Below, piece by piece: positions 48,360 to 56,591 of a stretch of DNA of 64,000 nt. The stretch comes from Oscillospiraceae bacterium (lineage in GTDB: Bacteria > Bacillota > Clostridia > Oscillospirales > Oscillospiraceae): NCBI GenBank assembly GCA_009777235.1, contig WRMH01000005.1, positions 1-64,000 on the forward strand, written 5' to 3'. Below the pieces are notes generated by a model. That model made no database searches. It saw nothing but the letters and a program-made list of their open reading frames with translations, and was not told the DNA's origin. A program made the position numbers and the translations under genes. Position 1 is the first letter of the stretch. Each line of letters opens with the position of its first letter.

Positions 48360-50063
48360 ATGAACATAACAGAAAACGCAAAAAACCAAATAAATGAAAT
48401 TATAAACAAGGCATATGAAAAAGCGCAAAAAGAGGGTGCTCTTCCATCAGGCGCGCCGCTTGCCGGTCAGGTGGAAGTGCCGCGTGACCCGTCGCATGGC
48501 GATTATGCCGCGACACACGCTATGGCGGCGGCGAAAGCTATGCGAATGCCGCCGAGAGCCATCGCTGAAAAACTCGCGGAAAATATAAATCTTGACGGCA
48601 CGTTTTTTGAGTCCGTCAAGGTGGCGGGAGGCGGATTTATAAACTTTACCGTATCAGAAATCTGGTATGCCAAGGCGCTTGACATTGTTGACGAAATGGG
48701 CGAAGATTACGGCACGGTAAATATCGGAAACGGTAAGCGCGTCATGGTAGAGTTTGTATCGGCAAACCCGACCGGACCTATGACCGTCGGAAACGCCCGG
48801 GGAGGAGCGCTTGGCGACGCGCTGGCCGGCGTGCTCTCAAAGGCGGGATATAATGTCTGGCGCGAATTTTTGCTAAACGACACGGGAAATCAAGTAGACC
48901 TCTTTGGCAAATCCATAGATGCCAGATATATGCAGCTTTGCCTCGGAGAGGAAAATGTACAGTTTCCCGACGACGGATATCACGGCGACGATATTCGCGC
49001 TCTCGCGCAAAAGATATACGACACGGATGCGGACAGCCTGCTGTCATTGCCGCAGCAAGAGCGCATACAAAAATTTATTGACTTTGGCTTATCGCACAAT
49101 ATAGCCCTCATGAAAGAGCACCTTGAGCGTTATCGCATAAAATTTGATCAATGGTTTTCAGAAAGCGAGATGCACAAAAGCGGATTTGTCGAAAATACCG
49201 TAGAGCTTTTGGGCAAGGCGGGGCTGCTATACGAAAAAGACGGCGCGACTTGGCTAAAAAACATCGAGCTTGGCGGCGAAAAAGACGAAGTAATACGCAG
49301 AGCAAACGGATTTTTTACATATTATGCCGTAGATATAGCCTATCACAGAAACAAATTAGAGCGGGGCTTTGATAAAGCGATTGACCTATGGGGCGCCGAC
49401 CATCACGGCCACTCAAAGCGGCTGATGGCTACCATGACGTCCCCGCGCCTGTGCGCCGCTTTGGGCGTTGACGGAAACAAACTGCACTTTTTGCTTATGC
49501 AGATGATGCGTATAATAAGAGACGGTGAGACGATCAAAATATCTAAGCGCACGGGAAAAGCTCTCACGCTAAATGATTTACTCGATGAAATCCCCGTTGA
49601 CGCGTGCAGATTTTTCTTTAACGCGCGCCCTGACAGTCAGGTGGATTTCGACTTGGAGCTTGCCGTGAGACAAGACAGCGAAAACCCCGTCTACTATGTG
49701 CAGTACGCCCATGCGAGAATATGCAGCCTCATAAAAGCCCTTGCGGACGAAGGGCTCCTTGTGCTGCCTATCCGGGAGATAGACACAAATTTGCTCCGCC
49801 ATGAAACAGAAAAGGAGCTTATCAGGCAAATATCGCTGCTGCCGGAAGAAATCACTCTCGCGGCCCGCGACTGCGACCCGTCGCGCATAAATAAATATGT
49901 TATAGAGCTTGCTTCGCGTTTTCACAAGTTTTACAACTCCTGCCGTATAAAGGGCGAACAAAACGAGCTGGCTTTATCGCGCCTGAAACTTGCCGCCGCA
50001 ACCCGTCAGGTTATAAAGATATGCCTTGAATTGCTCGGCGTGTCGGCTCTTGAAAAAATGTAA
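48360..50063 (+). CDS. argS: Arginyl-tRNA synthetase
   Basis: A 567-residue class I synthetase that charges tRNA-Arg. The N-terminal Arg-specific domain spans about 1-110. The HIGH-like motif is in SANPTGPMTVGNARGGALGD, where VGNA replaces the usual VGH.R. The KMSKS-like motif is KISKRTGKALTL. The C-terminal DALR anticodon-binding domain includes HKFYNSCRI. The length fits the family. The ATG at 48360 follows a weak site (ACAAGG). It is followed 11 bases later by the fumarase alpha gene. Confidence 0.92.
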   Translation: MNITENAKNQINEIINKAYEKAQKEGALPSGAPLAGQVEVPRDPSHGDYAATHAMAAAKAMRMPPRAIAEKLAENINLDGTFFESVKVAGGGFINFTVSEIWYAKALDIVDEMGEDYGTVNIGNGKRVMVEFVSANPTGPMTVGNARGGALGDALAGVLSKAGYNVWREFLLNDTGNQVDLFGKSIDARYMQLCLGEENVQFPDDGYHGDDIRALAQKIYDTDADSLLSLPQQERIQKFIDFGLSHNIALMKEHLERYRIKFDQWFSESEMHKSGFVENTVELLGKAGLLYEKDGATWLKNIELGGEKDEVIRRANGFFTYYAVDIAYHRNKLERGFDKAIDLWGADHHGHSKRLMATMTSPRLCAALGVDGNKLHFLLMQMMRIIRDGETIKISKRTGKALTLNDLLDEIPVDACRFFFNARPDSQVDFDLELAVRQDSENPVYYVQYAHARICSLIKALADEGLLVLPIREIDTNLLRHETEKELIRQISLLPEEITLAARDCDPSRINKYVIELASRFHKFYNSCRIKGEQNELALSRLKLAAATRQVIKICLELLGVSALEKM

Positions 50064-50074
50064 GGGCCGTAAAA

Positions 50075-50917
50075 ATGCCAAGAACGATAAAAACAGCACA
50101 GATAACAAAAACCGTTGCGAAATTGTGCGCAGAGGCAAATCGCTCTGTCGGCGATGATATTTACGCGGCGCTTTGCGATGCCCGCCGCGGCGAAACCGCG
50201 CCCGCGGCCATGATGGCTCTCGATATGATTTTAGAAAACTCAAAGGCCGCCGGGTGCGAAAAGCTGCCCATATGTCAAGATACGGGAATGGCCGTGGTCT
50301 TTGTGACAATCGGCTTTGAGGTTCATGTCGAGGGTGATATAAACGAGGCGATCAACGAAGGAGTCAGGCAGGGATATAAAAACGGGTATTGCAGAAACAG
50401 TATAGTGAGCGACCCGATACGGCGCGTCAATACCGGGGATAATACTCCCGCCGTAATCTATTATGATTTCAAACCGGGTGATAAAGTGAGCATAACCGTC
50501 ATGCCAAAAGGCTTTGGCAGTGAAAACATGAGCGCGGTGCGTATGCTTATCCCCTCCGACGGCATTAAGGGAGCGGAGGATTTTATTGTGGAGACCGTGC
50601 GTGCCGCGGGGTCTGACCCATGCCCGCCCGTAATTGTGGGTGTCGGGATTGGGGGAACTATGGAAAAGGCCGCGCTGCTCGCAAAGCAGGCTCTTTTGCG
50701 CGAGGTCGGAAGCGTCCATGCCGATATGTTTTGGGCCAATGCCGAGAGGCGGCTGCTTGCGCGCCTAAATGAGCTTGGTATCGGACCTTCCGGTTTTGGC
50801 GGACGGACGACGGCTTTGGGCGTGCATATTATGACATATCCCACGCATATCGCGGGATTGCCGGTTGCTGTAAATATCGGATGCCACGCGACAAGGCACA
50901 AAACGGCGGTTTTATGA
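50075..50917 (+). CDS. fumA: Class I fumarate hydratase, alpha subunit
   Basis: A 280-residue Fe-S hydro-lyase subunit. The three [4Fe-4S] cysteines are Cys67 (LPICQDTGM), the Cys in SDPCPPVIVGVGIGG, and the Cys in NIGCHATRHK. It interconverts fumarate and L-malate together with the beta subunit at 50952; a tartrate dehydratase activity cannot be excluded because the families are alike. Its oxygen-labile cluster suits an anaerobe. It is followed by the beta subunit and malic enzyme, giving fumarate to malate to pyruvate. Confidence 0.87.
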   Translation: MPRTIKTAQITKTVAKLCAEANRSVGDDIYAALCDARRGETAPAAMMALDMILENSKAAGCEKLPICQDTGMAVVFVTIGFEVHVEGDINEAINEGVRQGYKNGYCRNSIVSDPIRRVNTGDNTPAVIYYDFKPGDKVSITVMPKGFGSENMSAVRMLIPSDGIKGAEDFIVETVRAAGSDPCPPVIVGVGIGGTMEKAALLAKQALLREVGSVHADMFWANAERRLLARLNELGIGPSGFGGRTTALGVHIMTYPTHIAGLPVAVNIGCHATRHKTAVL

Positions 50918-50951
50918 AGCTGCGGATATTTAAATAGAAAAGAGAGCTGTT

Positions 50952-51476
50952 ATGCAACCTGTCAATGTGACGACACCTATATCTGATGCGGCAATTGAAA
51001 ATCTGCGGGCGGGCGATTATGTACTGATGTCCGGCGCCGTCTATACGGGCAGGGACGCGGCGCACAAACGCATGATAGAGCTGCTCGATAGCGGAAAAAA
51101 GCTCCCGTTTGATCCGCGTGGCTGCGCGATTTATTATACCGGGCCTTGCCCCGCGCCGCCCGGACGGGTCATCGGTTCGGCAGGTCCCACAACGAGCCGC
51201 AGAATGGACGCGTATGCGCCGCGCCTCATGCAAGAGGGGCTGCGCGTGATGATCGGGAAAGGCGCAAGGAGCGAGGCGGTCATACGGGCAATCAGGCAAT
51301 ACAAAGGGGTTTACCTGTCGGCTGTGGGAGGGACGGGCGCGTTATCCGCGCTTTGTATAGAACAGGCAGAGGTGATAGCTTTTGAGGATTTAGGCCCGGA
51401 GGCGATATATAAGCTGACAATACGCGATCTGCCGATGATTGTCGCTATTGATTGTAAGGGAAAGGAATGGTCATAA
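50952..51476 (+). CDS. fumB: Class I fumarate hydratase, beta subunit
   Basis: A 174-residue swivelling-domain subunit. VYTGRDAAHKRMIELL and YYTGPCPAPPGRVIGSAGPTTSRRMD (quoted in part), then AVGGTGAL, are typical of the C-terminal half of class I fumarases. It carries substrate-binding Arg and Ser/Thr residues and pairs with the 50075 protein. Its stop overlaps the malic enzyme start by ten bases, so the three genes form one coupled unit. Confidence 0.88.
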   Translation: MQPVNVTTPISDAAIENLRAGDYVLMSGAVYTGRDAAHKRMIELLDSGKKLPFDPRGCAIYYTGPCPAPPGRVIGSAGPTTSRRMDAYAPRLMQEGLRVMIGKGARSEAVIRAIRQYKGVYLSAVGGTGALSALCIEQAEVIAFEDLGPEAIYKLTIRDLPMIVAIDCKGKEWS

Positions 51477-52651
51477 CTTTGGAGTATGCATCCGAATCAT
51501 TAAATAAGCATACAGACTGGAAAGGTAAAATTGAGGTAGTCAGCCGGGTGCCTTTGAATACAAGCCTTGATTTGTCGCTCGCGTATACGCCGGGCGTCGC
51601 CGAGCCGTGCCTTGCCATAATGCGTGATGCCCGGGAAAGCTACGCGCTGACTCGCCGCCACAATATGATTGCCGTCGTGACGGATGGGACGGCAGTTCTC
51701 GGCTTGGGCGACATAGGGCCGGAGGCCGCCATGCCGGTGATGGAGGGGAAAGCCGTACTCTTTAAGGAACTGGGAAATGTGGATGCGGTGCCTTTGTGTA
51801 TTCGCTCGCAAAGCATAGATGATATTGTCAATACGGTGCGCTTGCTGTCGGGCAGTTTCGGGGGGATAAATCTTGAGGACATATCCGCGCCGCGCTGTTT
51901 TGAAATCGAGCGGCGTCTGAAAGATTGCTGTGATATTCCGATCTTCCACGACGACCAACACGGTACTGCGATAGTTGTTCTCGCGGCGCTACTAAACGCT
52001 CTGCGTCTCACCGGAAAAAAGATAAAAGATGTTTGTGCCGTCATAAACGGCGCGGGTGCGGCGGGCATAGCGACGGCATATCTGCTCTTCGAGTGCGGCA
52101 TGAATGAAATAATTATGTGCGACCGTCAAGGCTCGATTTACGCAGGCAGAAACGGCCTTAGCGATGAAAAGCGGCAAATCGCCGAAATCACAAACAAAAA
52201 GCACCGCAAGGGAGCTTTGTGTGATGTGATGAGAGGCTCGGACATCTTTATCGGCGTGTCCGCGCCAGAATGTGTGACCGGAGCAATGGTGGAGAGCATG
52301 AATCCCGCCCCGATCGTTTTCGCGCTCTCAAATCCGATTCCCGAGATAATGCCCGAACTCGCTAAGGCGGGCGGCGCGGCGGTCGTAGGCACGGGGCGCA
52401 GTGATTTTCCGAACCAAATCAACAACGCGCTCGCTTTTCCGGGCGTATTTCGAGGTGCGCTGGATGCGAAAGCCTCCGATATTAACAAGGAGATGAAGCT
52501 CGCCGCCGCCCGGGCGATTGCCGAATATATCCGCGATGAGGATTTGTCGGCAGAATGTATAGTCCCTTGCACCCTTGATAAATCCGTCGCCGTGGCCGTA
52601 GCCGAAGCGGTAAGCAAGGCGGCGATAAAAAGCGGAGTCTCGCGTGTTTGA
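51467..52651 (+). CDS. NAD(P)-dependent malic enzyme (oxaloacetate-decarboxylating)
   Basis: A 394-residue small-form malic enzyme that converts L-malate to pyruvate, CO2 and NAD(P)H. Catalytic Tyr40 is in LAYTPGVAEPC and Lys95 in EGKAVLFKELG. Metal ligands are in FHDDQHGTAIV (Asp162/163). The nucleotide fold has INGAGAAGIATA (from about 194). The acidic or basic residue that sets NAD against NADP preference is not certain. AAGGGAAAGG precedes the ATG inside the fumarase beta gene. It lacks the C-terminal phosphotransacetylase domain found in some relatives. Confidence 0.9.
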   Translation: MVITLEYASESLNKHTDWKGKIEVVSRVPLNTSLDLSLAYTPGVAEPCLAIMRDARESYALTRRHNMIAVVTDGTAVLGLGDIGPEAAMPVMEGKAVLFKELGNVDAVPLCIRSQSIDDIVNTVRLLSGSFGGINLEDISAPRCFEIERRLKDCCDIPIFHDDQHGTAIVVLAALLNALRLTGKKIKDVCAVINGAGAAGIATAYLLFECGMNEIIMCDRQGSIYAGRNGLSDEKRQIAEITNKKHRKGALCDVMRGSDIFIGVSAPECVTGAMVESMNPAPIVFALSNPIPEIMPELAKAGGAAVVGTGRSDFPNQINNALAFPGVFRGALDAKASDINKEMKLAAARAIAEYIRDEDLSAECIVPCTLDKSVAVAVAEAVSKAAIKSGVSRV

Positions 52652-52691
52652 GCTTGCGATGAAAACGAGTCCGGATTATACATAGCTGTTC

Positions 52692-53339
52692 TTATTGTAA
52701 ATGAGAGCCGCAATACTCACATTCGCCAACATGACCCTTTACCTTATTATTAGCTCCGCAACTGCTGCAAGCAACAATCCTCTCTTGTACTTGAACGGCA
52801 GATGGAGGGAGTGAGTCAGCTTCTTTTGAGGTAGATTCTTTCACTTGAACAGTTTTCGCCAAGACGATTTCCCTTTGAGTTACGTCAATATATGCGCCGG
52901 TAAAATATCCGGTATCAATCATTTTCTGCAAGTCTTTTACGGCAGCGTCATACGGTATACCGACCGCAGACGCTATATTGTCTATCGAGGTTTGGCTTTG
53001 GTTTATGACTATCGAAATATATTTTTTGTACCGTTCGCCGTCAATCTTCATCTTTCTTGCCTTAAAGAAAGTCCACACGCCGCCGCCGATAAGCGATAAT
53101 GCCCATAAATAGTTATATGTACCGCCGGTATTCAGTACCCTCGAAAAAATAAAGACACCTATGCCCACAAGCACAAATGACATTATTGTGACCTTATTGC
53201 TGTCTTTCATAATAGTCGCTTTGTCTTTGCTTATTTTTCCAAGCAGAAACAACATACCCAACGGCCAAAATAGAATGAACCAAAAGATGATCCAACCCCA
53301 AGCCATTGATTTCTTTTCTTTCTTCCCGGCCTTTGCCAT
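52692..53339 (-). CDS. Membrane protein with helical domain and C-terminal zinc ribbon
   Basis: A 215-residue protein. Two pairs of membrane helices occupy about residues 12-95. A cytoplasmic domain with a winged-helix-like SQTSIDNIASAVGIPYDAAVKDLQKMIDTGYFTGAYID (quoted in part) resembles the PCI/wHTH units in zinc-ribbon membrane proteins. The end has two CxxC pairs, CSSCGANNKVKG..CEYCGS, making one zinc ribbon. It is the last gene of the SPFH operon. GGGAGGAATT precedes the ATG. Function unknown. Confidence 0.65.
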   Translation of the reverse strand: MAKAGKKEKKSMAWGWIIFWFILFWPLGMLFLLGKISKDKATIMKDSNKVTIMSFVLVGIGVFIFSRVLNTGGTYNYLWALSLIGGGVWTFFKARKMKIDGERYKKYISIVINQSQTSIDNIASAVGIPYDAAVKDLQKMIDTGYFTGAYIDVTQREIVLAKTVQVKESTSKEADSLPPSAVQVQERIVACSSCGANNKVKGHVGECEYCGSHLQ

Positions 53340-53402
53340 TACAATTCCTCCCGATAAATGAAAAGAGAATAAATCATTGCTATGCGTTTGCCTAAAGCCA
53401 TC

Positions 53403-53846
53403 TTAAAACCCTCCCCTCTTCGGCTCATTGCTTCCTACTTTTGCCGTATCTATTTCATTACGTCGCGCAACCCTGCGAGAAAACGCGAGGATAGCGACAA
53501 TGATAATGGCAAACAGGGCGATTATAGAAAGCTCCATCAGAATAAACGTATTTAGTTTTTCTTTGAGCAAGCCTGCAAAAAATACGCTGGCAAATGTAAC
53601 GCCGAAATATAACGTCAACGCTGTTGTAACTCCTAATTTCAGAAAAACCTTGCTATGCTGTGAACCTGCAAAGCGAAGCCAAATCAACCCTCCAAACAAC
53701 GCGCATATGGAGAGAAGCAGAAAAGACAGCGCCCATATGTTTACGGTGCTTTTTTCAATGCCTAACAGAAAAAATGCTGCTAATGTAAGCGCCAATACGA
53801 TTGCGCCAATAATGCCTATTGATATGATACCGTTTCTGCTTTTCAT
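53403..53846 (-). CDS. Four-helix integral membrane protein, unknown
   Basis: A 147-residue hydrophobic protein with four predicted membrane helices (about 8-28, 37-55, 70-92, 98-120) and a basic C-terminus. The ATG at 53846 has GGGAGGCG upstream and starts two bases after the SPFH gene stop, so it is translationally coupled. No family is recognised. Operon position suggests it works with the SPFH/zinc-ribbon protein. Confidence 0.65.
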   Translation of the reverse strand: MKSRNGIISIGIIGAIVLALTLAAFFLLGIEKSTVNIWALSFLLLSICALFGGLIWLRFAGSQHSKVFLKLGVTTALTLYFGVTFASVFFAGLLKEKLNTFILMELSIIALFAIIIVAILAFSRRVARRNEIDTAKVGSNEPKRGGF

Positions 53847-53848
53847 CT

Positions 53849-55156
53849 TCACGCCTCCCGCTTGCTGCCGCACTGTGGGCAAAACTTTGGATTGCCATCT
53901 ATCTGCGCTCCGCAATCGTTGCATTTCTTAATGAGGGATTCGCCGCATTCAGTGCAAAACTTTGTTTTTTCATTCTCGATAGGAATGCCGCACTTTGGGC
54001 ATGGTTTCGGAACAGCTTTGCCGCACGATGGACAAGCAGGCACGCCCTTTTTCATATCAGCGCCGCAAGACACGCATGGATTATAAGGATTACTGCACTG
54101 TGGGCAAAACTTATATTTTCGAGAATAATCAGTGCCGCACTCACTGCAAACAGTTGTGTTTCCCGCACTTGCACTTACCGGCACCGCTTTTTGCGTATCG
54201 TTTCCGCAGGCCGGACAAAAACGAACCGCGGCGTTCATGTCCGCGTTGCAAGCAAGGCATTTTTTTATTTCCGCAATATTGATATTTTGTGCGACACCAC
54301 CCATTGCTCCGCCCATAGTGCCGCCGACACCCAATCCCATTCCCAGTCCGATACCCGCTCCCATTAGTCCTGATTGGGCAGAGCCGGGATTTGCTGCGGC
54401 ACTTTCAAGCGTATCAAATGAACGCTCCTGCACATAGCTGTATCCGACAATATCCATTTCTGCCCGTCTCGCCAGCGCGTCTTTGAGCGTCTTTACGGCT
54501 GGGTCATCTTCCGGCACATTGATGTCATTGACATAGAAATTGAGTAACTTAATGCCATATTCATCAAGCGTTGGCATGATCCCTTCTTTCAAATGCTCCG
54601 AAAGCTCGCCCAAATACGCGTTGATTTCAAGCACACTTACGCCTTTCTTAATCAGGTATGACGAAATAGCGTCTTTGACTTTTGTGAGGTATAGGCCACG
54701 AAAAAACTTGATGACATTATCCTTGTCAAACGACGGCATCGTCCCGACAAATTTTGTCAAAAATTGCTTTGAGTCGCCAATCTGAATACCGAATTGACCA
54801 AAGGAGCGTAACGGCACAAACACGTTATACTTTGGGTCTTGCAACTGGATAGGCGTCGGTGTTCCCCACTTGATGTCCAATGAATGAAGTTTGTTTATGT
54901 ACCAGACCTCCGCCGCGAAAGGCGAACGTCCGCCAAAGGGCAGATTTACAATCCGCTGAAGGAATGGTATATTGTTTGTGGACAGCGTGTGCCGTCCGGC
55001 GGCAAAAATGTCAAGAGCCTGTCCGCCTTTATATAGCACGGCTTCCTGTGACTCATTTACTATGATCTGCGTCCATGTGCCAAGCTCCTCGCTTGGATAT
55101 TTCCAAGCGAAAACATCTTTCCCGCCGTTGTATTTGATTACCTCAACAATAGCCAT
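53849..55156 (-). CDS. SPFH-domain protein with five zinc ribbons (YdjI/virion-core-like)
   Basis: A 435-residue soluble protein. Residues 1-250 are an SPFH/band-7-like domain of the YdjI group (DVFAWKYPSEELGTWTQIIVNESQEAVLYKGGQAL, quoted in part; GLYLTKVKDAISSYLIKKGVSV). A Gly/Met-rich linker (GAGIGLGMGLGVGGTMGG) follows. Residues ~300-435 contain ten CxxC pairs, i.e. five consecutive zinc ribbons. SPFH proteins form membrane scaffolds and damage-response rings; Bacillus YdjI acts with PspA-type proteins in envelope stress. There is no pspA here. It is 14 bases downstream of the 55171 gene. Confidence 0.8.
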   Translation of the reverse strand: MAIVEVIKYNGGKDVFAWKYPSEELGTWTQIIVNESQEAVLYKGGQALDIFAAGRHTLSTNNIPFLQRIVNLPFGGRSPFAAEVWYINKLHSLDIKWGTPTPIQLQDPKYNVFVPLRSFGQFGIQIGDSKQFLTKFVGTMPSFDKDNVIKFFRGLYLTKVKDAISSYLIKKGVSVLEINAYLGELSEHLKEGIMPTLDEYGIKLLNFYVNDINVPEDDPAVKTLKDALARRAEMDIVGYSYVQERSFDTLESAAANPGSAQSGLMGAGIGLGMGLGVGGTMGGAMGGVAQNINIAEIKKCLACNADMNAAVRFCPACGNDTQKAVPVSASAGNTTVCSECGTDYSRKYKFCPQCSNPYNPCVSCGADMKKGVPACPSCGKAVPKPCPKCGIPIENEKTKFCTECGESLIKKCNDCGAQIDGNPKFCPQCGSKREA

Positions 55157-55170
55157 TGCGCGTAATCCCC

Positions 55171-56070
55171 CTAATTAATATCGTTGAGTTTTAAAAGAAT
55201 CCTTGCAAGCGTTTCAGAGTATTCTTTTAATGCTTCGGGATTGTTCGCAAGTTCCAGTTCTGCATCGCCTGCCCTTTGCGACCATTCAGTTAACTTTTCC
55301 ATATATGATAGGTAATCGGTCAAGAGTGACAAATCCGTTGGATTTGCTTGATATTTCTTCATAAACGCAACATAGTCATCAATCCACTTCTCATAATCCT
55401 TCAAAAATTGCTGCCAGTTATACGTGCTTGGTGAAGCAGTGGGAGCCGGAGTCGGTGTGGGTTCCGGTACTGGAGTGGGGGTTGATGAAGACGGTGACGG
55501 ACTTGGCGACGCACCGTCCGGCGTGGAGGGCGGCGTTGACGTTGGGTCGGCGTTACCCGGACTATTGATAATATCAGTTCCGCCATTATTGTCAGGCTCG
55601 ACTGTTGGCGTTGGCGTCGGGTCGGGCGTTTGCGGCTCCACGTAAGTAAATACCTTCAAAACGACAGTTTCACCGTTGTTTACATAATATCCGCCCTGAC
55701 CGTTTTCCACATCGGAACCGGATATTCTCTCCGCGCTTACTTCGGCAAGATAGCTCTCGGAAGTTGTTCCGGCGTCTGCCACTGTATAGGGTATGCCTTT
55801 TGATGTAAGCAGAGCTTCTGCAACCTCTTGAGTTTCAAATTTATTTGTGCTTCCTAAGTAAATTTTGTCCGAAACATCAATATAGGTTTTGGGTTTGGGC
55901 TCGGGCTTGTTTTGTGTGTTTACGCAATAAACAACGGAAAAGAGCAGCAACACGCAAGCTGCGATAATTAAAATGATTTTTTTCTTTGAACTCTTCTTTT
56001 TGTTTTGCGGGGTGGACTCAACACCGTCTACACCCGTCATCTCTTCTTTGTTTGTATTTCCCTTTTTCAT
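55171..56070 (-). CDS. Membrane-anchored protein with Pro/Thr/Ser linker and DUF6591-like helical end
   Basis: A 299-residue protein. A lysine-rich N-terminus precedes one membrane helix (about 31-50). A small PASTA- or beta-type region follows (YIDVSDKIYLGSTNKFETQEVAEALL, quoted in part). Residues 125-215 are a PTPTP/SPSPS linker typical of extracytoplasmic stalks. The last ~80 residues (WQQFLKDYEKWIDDYVAFMKKYQANPTDLSLL, quoted in part) look like the DUF6591 helical bundle. The ATG at 56070 has GGAGGG. It is the first gene of the SPFH operon and may be its surface-exposed sensor. The DUF6591 match is from memory of the motif. Confidence 0.65.
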   Translation of the reverse strand: MKKGNTNKEEMTGVDGVESTPQNKKKSSKKKIILIIAACVLLLFSVVYCVNTQNKPEPKPKTYIDVSDKIYLGSTNKFETQEVAEALLTSKGIPYTVADAGTTSESYLAEVSAERISGSDVENGQGGYYVNNGETVVLKVFTYVEPQTPDPTPTPTVEPDNNGGTDIINSPGNADPTSTPPSTPDGASPSPSPSSSTPTPVPEPTPTPAPTASPSTYNWQQFLKDYEKWIDDYVAFMKKYQANPTDLSLLTDYLSYMEKLTEWSQRAGDAELELANNPEALKEYSETLARILLKLNDIN

Positions 56071-56106
56071 TATAAACCCTCCAATTTTTATAGATGTCGC
56101 ACACCT

Positions 56107-56132
56107 GTCCCAAAAGGTACACCTTTTGGGAC
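56107..56132. promoter_or_regulatory. Palindrome GTCCCAAAAGGT/ACCTTTTGGGAC upstream of the SPFH operon
   Basis: Perfect 12-bp arms with a two-base centre, about 40 bases before the 56070 start. On the minus strand it overlaps the likely -35 region of a weak promoter (TTGGGA, then TATAAA near 56080-56085). A related palindrome with the same AAAAGGT/ACCTTTT core lies at 56251-56280. Operator or element end are both possible. Confidence 0.5.
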
Positions 56133-56250
56133 GGTAAAAATGCAGCTTGCAAAAAGCGAAAAAACGGCACAAAATTCAAAAATGTGCCGATTTTTGTATT
56201 ATTTTGATGACATTTATATTGATTTATGCTATAATCCGTTTTGTTATACA

Positions 56251-56293
56251 CAGTCTCAAAAGGTGTACCTTTTGAGACTGTTTTTCTTTTTTT
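56251..56293 (+). terminator. Strong plus-strand intrinsic terminator with no upstream gene
   Basis: CAGTCTCAAAAGGT and ACCTTTTGAGACTG form a perfect 14-bp stem with a two-base loop, followed by TTTTTCTTTTTTT. A weaker GGCACA/TGTGCC hairpin followed by GATTTTTG lies at about 56166-56199. No plus-strand protein gene precedes them after the malic enzyme at 52651, so a small RNA or an element relic may lie in 56133-56250. Confidence 0.6.
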
Positions 56294-56395
56294 GCATTGT
56301 TACCTAAGCGACAAAAGACTGTGTATCTTACACCGGATGAACAAGTTGCATAAAAAATTTGTATGATTTTGTTAAAATAATGGCATAATATATGG

Positions 56396-56424
56396 TTGAC
56401 AAATAAGGCGCGGTGTTTTATACT
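56396..56424 (+). promoter_or_regulatory. Sigma-A promoter of the amt-gln operon
   Basis: Consensus -35 TTGACA (56396-56401), 17-base spacer and -10 TATACT (56419-56424). Transcription should begin near 56431, immediately before the attenuator hairpin, giving a ~160-base leader before the amt start at 56592. Confidence 0.75.
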
Positions 56425-56435
56425 TACGCAAGCAA

Positions 56436-56481
56436 GCAGCAATGAAGCTGCGGACTGGTGTCCGCAGCTTCATCTTTTTTT
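56436..56481 (+). terminator. Leader attenuator of amt: terminator with competing hexaloop hairpin
   Basis: Terminator: TGAAGCTGCGGAC (56443-56455), TGGT loop, GTCCGCAGCTTCA (56460-56472), then TCTTTTTTT. Competing hairpin: GCAGC (56436-56440), hexaloop AATGAA (56441-56446), GCTGC (56447-56451), which would use the 5' arm of the terminator. The loop has A at position 1 and G at position 4, as in ANTAR-protein targets. Only one such hairpin is visible, where ANTAR sites usually have two. Confidence 0.65.
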
Positions 56482-56591
56482 GGTTCTTCCCGGGGTTTCA
56501 AAACGCTGCGCGTACAATGGTGTGCGCTTCCCTGCCAATGATGGCGGCGGAGCGGTCGCCTATTTTATTTGATTATGAAAGGATGATTATT

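Noticed and set aside
56005..56307. 100-codon plus-strand frame over the palindromes
   Set aside because: It overlaps the start of the opposite-strand stalk protein and two terminator-like hairpins, without a start signal.
56442..56591. Upstream start for Amt or a leader peptide beginning at the ATG in the attenuator
   Set aside because: The ATG sits within the hairpin without a ribosome site; the start at 56592 has AAAGGA and begins at the first membrane helix. A leader peptide cannot be excluded but has no run of regulatory codons.
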